From NCBI GenBank assembly GCA_052117605.1, contig JBQKIT010000039.1: a stretch of DNA of 5,845 bases; one strand, 5' to 3'. This stretch comes from CAG-791 sp000431495 (GTDB lineage: Bacteria; Bacillota; Clostridia; Lachnospirales; Lachnospiraceae). Below, in pieces: positions 1 to 4,680 of the stretch. Under the pieces are notes generated by a model. The model ran no database searches. It was not told the origin of the DNA and saw only the letters and a list, made by a program, of their open reading frames with translations. The translations under genes and the position numbers were made by a program. Within the stretch, counting starts at the first letter, position 1. Each line of letters starts with the position of its first letter.

Positions 1-57
1 GAGCTGATGCCGTGGTCAGAAAGCCTCCCGGAAGTATGCAGGTCAAAAGAAAAATGA
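1..57 (+). CDS. 3' end of an unidentified gene (partial)
   Basis: The first reading frame is open from base 1 and ends at TGA 55-57, giving the C-terminal 18 residues ELMPWSESLPEVCRSKEK. The stop codon lies in the 5' base of a strong terminator hairpin (55-84), as expected for the last gene of a + strand transcript. I do not recognise the protein. Its codon use looks less AT-rich than that of the minus-strand cargo that follows, so it may belong to the carrying element rather than to the cargo. Eighteen residues are too few for a family assignment. The call rests only on the frame and the terminator. Confidence 0.5.
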   Translation, partial: ELMPWSESLPEVCRSKEK

Positions 58-84
58 GCGGAGGAAAATCCGCTCACTCTTTTT
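55..84. terminator. Bidirectional Rho-independent terminator
   Basis: An 8-bp perfect stem, TGAGCGGA (55-62) and TCCGCTCA (69-76), has a 6-nt loop. On the + strand it is followed by a CTCTTTTT tract, and on the minus strand by TTTTTCTTTT. It can end the + strand gene that stops at 57 and also stop transcripts arriving from the murA-like remnant on the minus strand. Confidence 0.85.
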
Positions 85-107
85 ACTCAGCACCGGGGAT
101 CTACCAT

Positions 108-1016
108 TTACGATACTCCCATTGCCAATAGAATATCTATCTCAGGTTTTAAAGTTAGCGAAATTGTTTTCTTGTTTAAATCTAAAAATGTCAAATTTGT
201 ATTATTTATTAAAGCTAACGTGGAATATGTTATAATTTCACTTATGCATTGAGTTAGATTAAATTCAATATACTGATTGGAAGAAGCCATAACATTTCCA
301 CTGCAGACAATAGAATTATCAGAGATGTCAATTTTTTTACCTATTAAGCGCAAAAAATCAATCATATCATAGACATCCGTTTTTAAATATGGATTTTTTA
401 TGATAAATTTTTGTTTGTTAACAGATAAAAGTAATGCCGTTTTAGTGGCCCCTCCTACAAGCGGTCCACTCAAATCTTCGCTAGAGTATGAAAAATTTTT
501 TATATCTAACTCGGTTATATCGCTATTGTCACCAAAATTACCTATTATTCTATTAGATTCTATACTTATTTTGTGATTAAAACATTCAATCACTGAAGCA
601 ATATGAGAAAATGGTCTATTATGTGAATCTATCGAATCACCAATTTGACAACCTCCAGAACCATAATATTCAAATTTTCCTAATGCAATTAATAGCGCCG
701 GGCACAAATACATAGAACCATGAATACACTTTCCTAAAAAGAAAGGAATGTTGGCATTACATATGGTACTTGCGTCAATAAACAAACGTTTGTTATATAT
801 TTTTGCAGTACCACCTAGTTCATTTATTATTGCGATAAAAACATATGTATCACTTACTATAGGTGGATTAACAATAACAGTCTTCATTTTGAGTGCAATA
901 GTTAATGCTATTATTTGAACCATTGAATGTTTGTATCCATCCAAACTTAAGGAGGCATTAACTGGACTATTTTTGCTCACACTTATATTAATATTTTTAT
1001 TTTCTCCTTTAAACAA
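108..1016 (-). pseudogene. MurA-like enolpyruvyl transferase, main fragment, split at the 5' end and short at the 3' end
   Basis: This belongs to the EPSP synthase/MurA superfamily (transfer of enolpyruvyl from PEP to a UDP-sugar hydroxyl; MurA makes the first committed peptidoglycan precursor). From the TTG at 1016, residue 29 is the Lys of a GYKHS motif matching the MurA K22 region, and Cys123 lies in GGCQIG followed by an RP pair, matching the catalytic Cys115 loop. LVGGATKTALLLS (187-199) and NPYLKTDVYDMIDFLRLIG (208-226) match the next conserved blocks. The protein stops at MGVS (299-302), about where MurA residues 280-300 would lie, so the last third (of about 420 aa) is absent. Its true start is ATG 2318, on the other side of the 1017-2282 insertion. 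Removing that insertion gives a continuous 311-codon frame. It is divergent enough that the sugar substrate is not certain. It is probably inactive now. Confidence 0.8.
1008..1016. repeat. Left target-site duplication, TTTAAACAA
   Basis: This 9-bp direct repeat is identical to 2283-2291 and flanks the inverted-repeat-bounded segment. Removing the segment and one copy rebuilds the murA-like frame, which is strong evidence for a genuine transposition footprint. Confidence 0.85.
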
Positions 1017-1017
1017 G

Positions 1018-1041
1018 TCTCTGTCCGAGATAAGTGTTGGT
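1018..1041 (+). repeat. Left terminal inverted repeat
   Basis: These 24 bases begin TCTCTGTCCGAGATAAG and are the reverse complement of 2259-2282 except at 1036 (G against A). Confidence 0.85.
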
Positions 1042-1086
1042 ATGCATAACTGACCTGTTTATTCATTTTCTATGAATGCCCTGGGT

Positions 1087-1123
1087 AAACGAAAAGGAAC
1101 AAGGTATATTTCATCCTTGTTCC
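1087..1123 (-). terminator. Terminator of the methyltransferase cassette
   Basis: Read on the minus strand, GGAACAAGG (1123-1115) pairs perfectly with CCTTGTTCC (1104-1096) around a 10-nt loop and is followed by TTTTCGTTT. It lies inside the insertion between the methyltransferase stop and the left end, so the cassette carries its own transcript end. Confidence 0.85.
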
Positions 1124-1142
1124 TATCGGTCAGTATGTGCTA

Positions 1143-1184
1143 TTCAGTTCAACAAATTGGAATTTGTTGCTCCGTCAAACTGAA
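1143..1184 (-). other. Nested inverted repeat downstream of the methyltransferase
   Basis: AACAAATT (1151-1158) and AATTTGTT (1161-1168) form a perfect inner stem with only GG between. TTCAGTT (1143-1149) and AACTGAA (1178-1184) form a 7-bp outer stem. There is no U-tract, so it is probably not a terminator itself. It may stabilise the 3' end of the methyltransferase mRNA, whose stop codon is at 1198-1196. Confidence 0.5.
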
Positions 1185-1195
1185 AGTTTCAAGCG

Positions 1196-2026
1196 TTATA
1201 GACTTCCCACAAATATCTCTGCATCAATCGTCAAAGTTTTTAGCTTTTTGAAATCAATCTCAGTTTTATCTACATGGAAGAGCAGTGGGGTCATGTCTGC
1301 AAAAATTTTAATATCCTCTAACGGCATTTCATATGATTCTGAAACTCTTTTTTGGTAAATAACAGAATACTGCTTCTTGAATAAGTTAATCACATTCTCA
1401 TTGGAATACTCTTGATTTTTCAAATGTTCTTTTGCAATGTTTCTGAACTCCATCAGATGTTTATTCCCAGGAATAACCTTTACAATATAGCCGCTATCCG
1501 TCAGAACTCTATTGAACTCCAAATAATTAGCTGGTGTAAATATGTCCAGTATACAGTCTACTGAGTGGTCTCTAATTGGCATATTTTCCAAATCACCCAC
1601 AAACCACTTTATAGACTTACTACCGTCTCTTTTTGAAGCAAGGGAAATGGCATCTTTTGAAATATCAAAAGCAACTATATCTGCTTGAAATAGTTCTTTG
1701 ATTTTTCTAGGATAATATCCTTCACCACATCCGACATCAAGAATAGTTGTTATGTTTTCAAGCTTGCTCAATATATGTGTTATCTCCGTAAGAATATGTG
1801 AATAGTATCCCTTTTCTAAAATATCCATTCTGCTTTCAAAAGAAGTTCTGCTATAATGCTTAGATTGCTTTTGATTTAATGCAAAATTCACATATCCTAA
1901 TTTAGAAATATCGAAACAATGCTTATTACTACACAGCAAACTATTGCCTACCATCTTTAACTTTCGTTTACATATTGGACAACGAAAAAGCTTTTCGCTG
2001 TCATTAAATCTAATAATTTTATTCAT
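1196..2026 (-). CDS. rlmA: 23S rRNA (guanine-N1)-methyltransferase, RlmA(II)/TlrB type
   Basis: A 276-aa protein of the RlmA family, SAM-dependent enzymes that methylate N1 of G745 (Gram-negative) or G748 (Gram-positive, TlrB, Myr) in helix 35 of 23S rRNA. The N-terminal zinc ribbon is complete: C16, C19, C32, H36, with exactly the spacing of E. coli RlmA (5, 8, 21, 25). FDISKLGYVNF follows at 38-48. The SAM-binding motif I is ILDVGCGEGYY (95-105), acidic motif II is FDIS (120-123), and family motifs PGNKHLMEFR (186-195) and MTPLLF (245-250) are present. ATG 2026 is chosen because GGAGG (2036-2032) lies 5 nt upstream and the protein then begins just before the zinc ribbon. It is preceded by a leader peptide and SD-masking hairpins and followed by its own terminator. 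Being in a transposable cassette with a macrolide-type leader, it is probably a resistance determinant, not the housekeeping copy. Drug phenotype is inferred. Confidence 0.88.
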   Translation of the reverse strand: MNKIIRFNDSEKLFRCPICKRKLKMVGNSLLCSNKHCFDISKLGYVNFALNQKQSKHYSRTSFESRMDILEKGYYSHILTEITHILSKLENITTILDVGCGEGYYPRKIKELFQADIVAFDISKDAISLASKRDGSKSIKWFVGDLENMPIRDHSVDCILDIFTPANYLEFNRVLTDSGYIVKVIPGNKHLMEFRNIAKEHLKNQEYSNENVINLFKKQYSVIYQKRVSESYEMPLEDIKIFADMTPLLFHVDKTEIDFKKLKTLTIDAEIFVGSL

Positions 2027-2027
2027 G

Positions 2028-2101
2028 ACATCCTCCATTATTACATTCTTGCCCGAAAGCGAGTTATGTAATACGGATGTACCGCAACACAACTCGCGGT
2101 A
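2028..2101 (-). promoter_or_regulatory. Translational attenuator masking the methyltransferase RBS
   Basis: Between leader stop and methyltransferase start the minus-strand RNA has several competing stems. TACCGC (2101-2096) pairs with GCGGTA (2085-2080). ACATCC (2080-2075) pairs with GGATGT (2033-2028), which includes part of the Shine-Dalgarno. TATTACAT (2073-2066) pairs with ATGTAATA (2046-2039). Alternatives are GCGAGTTGTGT (2097-2087) with ACATAACTCGC (2069-2059), 11 bp with one wobble, and TGCGG/CCGTA around TACAT. The first arm starts one base after the leader stop codon, so a ribosome stalled on the leader would cover it and could let TGCGG/CCGTA form, freeing the SD. This is the erm-type layout. 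The exact switch is inferred from hand pairing. Confidence 0.75.
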
Positions 2102-2128
2102 TTATCTTAATCTCATATATGCTGTCAT
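2102..2128 (-). CDS. Leader peptide MTAYMRLR (macrolide-stalling type)
   Basis: An 8-codon ORF (ATG 2128 to TAA 2102) encodes MTAYMRLR. Its ribosome binding site, AGGAGGTGAT at 2141-2132, is a full 10-nt complement of the 16S rRNA 3' end, 3 nt from the ATG, so it should be translated very efficiently. The MRLR tetrapeptide is the same as in the ErmDL leader (beginning MTHSMRLR), where macrolides or ketolides stall the ribosome at an Arg-Leu-Arg (+X+) motif. Here the motif is the last three sense codons, directly before the stop and the attenuator hairpins. Role: drug-dependent stalling to unmask the methyltransferase RBS (inference from the ErmDL precedent). Confidence 0.85.
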   Translation of the reverse strand: MTAYMRLR

Positions 2129-2172
2129 CTTATCACCTCCTCAAATTCAAGTTTGTATAACTATTTTATTGC

Positions 2173-2181
2173 ATTATAGCA
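2173..2181 (-). promoter_or_regulatory. Extended -10 promoter of the leader/methyltransferase unit
   Basis: The minus strand reads TGCTATAAT (2181-2173), a perfect TATAAT with the TGn extension. No good -35 is seen at the usual distance (TGGGAA is the nearest), which is common for extended -10 promoters. Transcription would begin near 2166, leaving about 40 nt before the leader ATG. The promoter lies inside the insertion, so the cassette is self-sufficient. Confidence 0.7.
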
Positions 2182-2258
2182 TACTTTGGTCTGCTTTTCC
2201 CACTCCAGAGAAAATTTCTTTGTCGATAATTATCCTACCTATAGGAATATTTTTATTC

Positions 2259-2282
2259 ACCAATACTTATCTCGGACAGAGA
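2259..2282 (-). repeat. Right terminal inverted repeat
   Basis: Reverse complement of 1018-1041 with one mismatch. It ends exactly at the start of the right target duplication (2283). Confidence 0.85.
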
Positions 2283-2291
2283 TTTAAACAA
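2283..2291. repeat. Right target-site duplication, TTTAAACAA
   Basis: Identical in direct orientation to 1008-1016. It abuts the right inverted repeat with no extra base. Confidence 0.85.
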
Positions 2292-2318
2292 AAAATCGGA
2301 TAAACATTTATATTCCAT
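2283..2318 (-). pseudogene. Severed 5' end of the MurA-like gene
   Basis: ATG 2318 is preceded by AAGGA with a 7-nt gap, a credible ribosome binding site. The frame reads MEYKCLSDFLFK and the last three codons are the 9-bp target duplication. Joining base 2283 to base 1007 continues in frame into GENKNINISV of the main fragment, so this is the original start of that gene. As the DNA stands, translation runs into the insertion and stops after nine more codons. The ATG is 78 nt downstream of the radical SAM gene stop on the same strand, so the two genes probably formed one operon before the insertion. Confidence 0.8.
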
Positions 2319-2396
2319 AATAGATTCCTTGTAACTCTAATTGTTGATAGACAAAAAAACAGATCGCCTATGCATCACAAACAAAATACGGTTAAT

Positions 2397-3499
2397 TTAG
2401 TGTTTTGTTTTGTAATTAATTTTAGAAAATGTATTTTTGTGCTTGCTTTTAGGATTCTCTTTCTTGCTTTTTGAACGATTGTGAAAACCTAAATCCTTCC
2501 CCATTGAATTGTGTTGCTTATTCTTCTCGTTTGTGTTACTAACCAACTGACCGCAGGCAGCTTTGATGTTATTACCTCGTGATTCTCTCATTTTTACTTC
2601 TAAACCAGCCGCTTCAAGTCGCAATTTAAATGCAACTAATTGTTGTTTGTTTGGCCTGTTAATATTGCAATTTGCGGTATCATTATATTGCAAAAGATTT
2701 ATCAAAACATTTTTCTCACGAAACCATCTTCCTAATTGACGTACATCAGTTGCTTTATCATTTAGACCAGGAATCAATAAATAAGCAATTGTTACTTTTC
2801 TGTTATGTCTTTCCGAATATGATAAAACAGATTCAACAATCTTATTTATGTCATAACCTTTCATGTGAGGTATAATTATATCTCTTGTTCTTTGATTTGT
2901 TGCATGAAGAGAGAGGGTGAGTTGTATCTTCAGATGTTCTTCTCTTATTTTTTTTAATTGTTCTAAAGGACCTACTGTCGAAATATTAATTCCATCTGTG
3001 GGGAAATTAAGCCCATTTCTATCTCTTAGTATATGAATTGACTTAATTACATTATCATAATTAAAAAATGGTTCACCCATTCCCATATATACAATTCTGT
3101 TGACTTTTTCCTTCAGTAATGTTACTTGTTGCACAATTTCGGAAGGAGTTAAATTTCTTATAAATCCATTACTTCCAGATGCACAAAAAATACAACCGAC
3201 AGGACATCCTACCATTGTACTAACACATACAGTTACACCTGTTTTTCTCTTTATGCAAACAGTTTCAACGCAGTAACCATCCTTTAATTTGAAAGAGTAT
3301 TTTCTTGTGTCACCGCCATTATAAATATCATTAATGCTCATTGTTTGATATTTCTTTTGGGGCTTTTCCTTATAAAGGGCATGCATAAGCGATCGAGCTT
3401 TTTTTCTCCAACGCAATCACAAATTTCTTTATATGTATAACCGTATGGGTCCGAATTTATCATTTCTTCAGTGATAATTATTGTGTTTTTATTTTTCAT
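2397..3499 (-). CDS. RlmN/Cfr-family radical SAM 23S rRNA methyltransferase, needing a -1 frameshift
   Basis: The family methylates A2503 of 23S rRNA (C2 by RlmN, C8 by Cfr). The main frame (to 3416) has the 4Fe-4S motif GCPVGCIFC, the upstream Cys in TVCVSTMVGC, MGMGEPFFNYDNV, GINISTVG, LSLHA and the terminal IKAACGQL with the methyl-carrier Cys. RNLTPSEIVQQV resembles RlmN more than Cfr. The long frame's first start, TTG 3416, lacks an RBS. ATG 3499 has AAAGG 10 nt upstream and encodes a 34-residue N-terminus ending YTYKEICDCVGEKK, which matches the RlmN N-terminal domain but lies in another frame. It meets the main frame at A AAA AAG (3404-3398): a -1 shift gives GEKKARSLMHALY and a 367-aa protein, a normal family length apart from the tail. 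Without a shift the product is 53 aa. After CGQL there is an unusual Lys-rich tail of about 48 residues. Either programmed frameshifting, a phase-variable A7 tract, or a mutation or sequencing indel. Confidence 0.85.
3398..3404 (-). other. A AAA AAG slippery heptamer in the radical SAM gene
   Basis: In the frame of ATG 3499 the codons are GAA AAA AAG, so the heptamer is in the correct phase for -1 slippage, as in E. coli dnaX. The next codon after a -1 shift is GCT (3398-3396), the start of the conserved ARSLMHALY segment. I found no obvious downstream stem or SD-like stimulator by eye. Confidence 0.6.
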
Positions 3500-3551
3500 A
3501 TCATCAATACCTTTCGAGAAATATAATTACAAAATACGATAAACTACCATT

Positions 3552-3582
3552 ATTATAATAACATTTCTAAAACAAAAATCAA
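3552..3582 (-). promoter_or_regulatory. Candidate promoter of the radical SAM gene
   Basis: The minus strand has TATAAT (3557-3552) and an upstream TTGATT (3582-3577) separated by 19 bp, longer than ideal. Transcription would start near 3545, about 45 nt before ATG 3499. The surroundings are very AT-rich, so a chance match is possible. Confidence 0.4.
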
Positions 3583-3762
3583 TAATCTACATATCTATTT
3601 TACTTAAAATACTAAAAATACTCTAAAAATATATGTATCGAATTTTTATGTAAAATATTTGTCAGAAAGAAATTTAATAATGCTGTCTAAAACTTGTGTA
3701 GAAAGATAACTGAATTATTATTTTCTGTTTAAATCACATACTCTAAATTGTTGATTTTTTTA
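3583..3762. other. AT-rich spacer between cargo and element backbone
   Basis: No ORF, RNA gene or convincing control site is visible here. It separates the divergent minus-strand cargo from the + strand replication block. The junction of cargo and backbone probably lies in this stretch, but no repeat marks it. Confidence 0.4.
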
Positions 3763-3799
3763 GGTGGTATCGAAAAAAACGACACCATCTTTTCTTTTT
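3763..3799 (+). terminator. Rho-independent terminator with no gene left upstream
   Basis: GGTGGTATCG (3763-3772) pairs with CGACACCATC (3780-3789), with one A-C mismatch and one G-T pair, around an A7 loop, and TTTTCTTTTT follows. It points rightward, yet no + strand gene exists between 85 and 3762, so it may be the terminator of a gene lost when the cargo arrived. It could also insulate the promoter at 3811 from upstream transcription. Confidence 0.65.
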
Positions 3800-3810
3800 C
3801 GGGAAGGTTA

Positions 3811-3839
3811 TTGACAAATAAACAAATGTTCTTTATAAT
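3811..3839 (+). promoter_or_regulatory. Consensus sigma-A promoter of the structured leader RNA
   Basis: TTGACA (3811-3816), a 17-bp spacer and TATAAT (3834-3839) match the consensus at every hexamer position. Transcription should begin near 3846. This is the strongest promoter in the window and it drives the folded, terminated RNA upstream of the rep genes. Confidence 0.85.
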
Positions 3840-3845
3840 AGTAAA

Positions 3846-4081
3846 TTGGTAAATAATGTATTTGCCTTACAACTGAATACAAACTGAAACACATATTTTT
3901 TACTTATTGGCTGCATGCCAACACATATTATCTGACCGAAAAAGTATAGTCCGATACTCGGTTAGTAACATACGGGCAATCAGAGCTTAAAGTTTAAGCC
4001 GTTACATAGTTTCAGTGCAAACTGTGCGAGAGGATGAAATGTCCTCCCGCTATTTGTGCTGTCTATGTGACGGCTTTTTTT
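3846..4081 (+). ncRNA. Highly structured leader or small RNA of unknown family
   Basis: From the consensus promoter to a terminator, about 235 nt hold four hand-folded elements. SL1 is TTGGC/GCCAA (3907-3921). SL2 is CTGACCGA with TCGGTTAG enclosing a GTAT/ATAC helix (3932-3965). SL3 is GCTTAAA-G-TTTAAGC (3985-3999). The fourth is a long rod (3996-4076). SL3 and the rod share bases 3996-3999, so they cannot both form fully, which suggests a switch. There is no substantial ORF inside. It could be an attenuator controlling read-through into the rep genes, or a free-standing small RNA. I do not recognise it as a known riboswitch class. Confidence 0.6.
3996..4081 (+). terminator. Long rod-shaped terminator closing the leader RNA
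   Basis: AAGCCGTTACATAG (3996-4009) pairs with CTATGTGACGGCTT (4063-4076), 14 bp with one wobble. Inside, CAGTGCAAA pairs with TTTGTGCTG (9 bp, two wobbles), then GCG-GAGGA with TCCTC-CGC around the loop TGAAATG. A T7 tract (4075-4081) follows. The rod is almost fully paired over 81 nt, far longer than a simple terminator needs. Confidence 0.8.
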
Positions 4082-4489
4082 GTTGTGCAATTTAAACGAA
4101 AATAAAAAAGTTTCAAATAAAGTCGTTTTTTCAGGCTTTCAAAATGCCTACCAAGTGAAGGGCGTTTTTGTGCAACGCTACAAACTTTCAACTTTTTGAA
4201 AAAAGTTTTGAAAAAACGTACAAAAATCGGTGTTTTAAAAGTCACCCCTTGAGGGATATTTTCTCTCGTGCATCTTGACAACTGAATGACCGTCCGAAAG
4301 TGATACGACTTTGCGATGATATGAGCGAGGCAACACCGCGGTGAGATTCCGGGGCAGGAACTATTTCGGGTGAAACGGCAAAAAAGAGGCTTTTGATATG
4401 TAGTTAATGAAATTACCATACCAACAAAATAAAACTCATTACAGACGAAATAATCATCAAAAATCAACCCAAAAAACTACAGTAAAAAA
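4082..4489. other. Non-coding region upstream of the rep genes
   Basis: About 410 nt without a credible gene. It contains a GCGTT/AACGC hairpin (4162-4178), a tandem 12-mer overlapping an AACTTTTT/AAAAAGTT inverted repeat (around 4190-4217), a CCCTTGAGGG hairpin near 4246, and the perfect palindrome CACCGCGGTG (4334-4343). TTGACA occurs near 4275 but has no matching -10. Such a repeat-rich stretch in front of a replication gene could hold an origin, oriT or operator, but no nick-site motif I recognise is present. Confidence 0.45.
4194..4217 (+). repeat. Tandem 12-mer, TTTTGAAAAAAG/C
   Basis: TTTTGAAAAAAG (4194-4205) is followed directly by TTTTGAAAAAAC (4206-4217), 11 of 12 positions identical. 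Two A-tract copies in phase near a replication gene could be bent DNA or a minimal iteron pair. Low complexity is an alternative. Confidence 0.5.
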
Positions 4490-4494
4490 GGAGT

Positions 4495-4680
4495 GTGATA
4501 GTTATTCCTAGAATGACAAAAAGTAAAAAATCAGAATGGAGCCTGTTTCTGAATGAACGAAACAGAATCTGTTATAACGAGCTTTGCAGAAGATGTGTCA
4601 ACAGCTGTAAGCAGAGTTTCAGAGCTGTGGTTATATCCTGCAACTATGTATCAAAAAGGAGCGTGAAAGATTGTGGATAA
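4495..4680 (+). CDS. Small Cys-rich protein preceding repA
   Basis: A 61-aa frame from GTG 4495, or 55 aa from ATG 4513 (MTKSKKSEWSLFLNERNR). Six Cys (26, 31, 34, 38, 49 and 60 in the longer numbering), four of them in a CYNELCRRCVNSC cluster, could bind a metal. From memory, a similar small Cys-rich ORF sits just before the replication initiator in Tn1549-like ICEs, and I infer a role tied to that module. Function unknown. The start is uncertain: GGAG (4490-4493) is 1 nt from GTG 4495, 19 nt from ATG 4513, and 10 nt from an ATT (4504) in the same frame. Its end overlaps the repA start by 8 nt, which suggests translational coupling. Confidence 0.7.
   Translation: MIVIPRMTKSKKSEWSLFLNERNRICYNELCRRCVNSCKQSFRAVVISCNYVSKRSVKDCG

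Larger units (their letters stand above)
1017..2282. mobile_element. Transposase-less insertion carrying an RlmA-type methyltransferase cassette
   Basis: This is about 1.27 kb bounded by 24-bp terminal inverted repeats (1018-1041 and 2259-2282, 23 of 24 positions matching) and a 9-bp direct duplication TTTAAACAA outside them. One extra G (1017) sits between the left duplication and the left repeat. The interior holds one complete minus-strand expression unit (promoter, leader peptide, attenuator, methyltransferase, terminator) and no transposase, so mobility must have been supplied in trans: the architecture of a passenger-carrying or 'transporter' IS. An 8-9 bp duplication fits several DDE families, including IS256, but the repeats alone do not let me name one. 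The near-perfect ends and intact duplication suggest a fairly recent event. Confidence 0.85.

Noticed and set aside
1137..1358. 73-codon + strand ORF
   Set aside because: Antisense shadow of the RlmA-like gene and its 3' hairpins.
2027..2092. Longer N-terminus for the RlmA-like protein (start at 2092)
   Set aside because: The extra 22 codons have no ribosome binding site, are not family-like, and coincide with the attenuator stems. ATG 2026 has GGAGG 5 nt upstream.
1944..2303. 119-codon + strand ORF
   Set aside because: Runs antisense through the zinc-ribbon codons, attenuator and promoter of the methyltransferase and out across the insertion end.
2672..2875. 67-codon + strand ORF
   Set aside because: Antisense shadow of conserved radical SAM coding sequence.
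3414..3416. TTG 3416 as the true start of the radical SAM gene
   Set aside because: It has no Shine-Dalgarno, and the upstream ATG 3499 frame encodes the family's N-terminal domain with a reasonable RBS. The frameshift model explains both.
2397..3416. Calling the radical SAM gene cfr
   Set aside because: The visible motifs (RNLTPSEIVQQV, MGMGEPFFNYDNV, LSLHA) are closer to RlmN than to Cfr, and C2 versus C8 specificity cannot be read from sequence by eye.
3856..3876. Mini-ORF MYLPYN as a second drug-sensing leader peptide
   Set aside because: It has no ribosome binding site, and no resistance gene follows the terminator at 4081. Six codons after a strong promoter can occur by chance.
4275..4310. 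Promoter at TTGACA 4275 for the small ORF and repA
   Set aside because: No acceptable -10 at 16-18 bp. The leader promoter at 3811 is far better.
4063..4467. 134-codon minus-strand ORF
   Set aside because: No family resemblance or RBS. It runs antisense through the rod terminator and non-coding hairpins, and its residue composition looks random.
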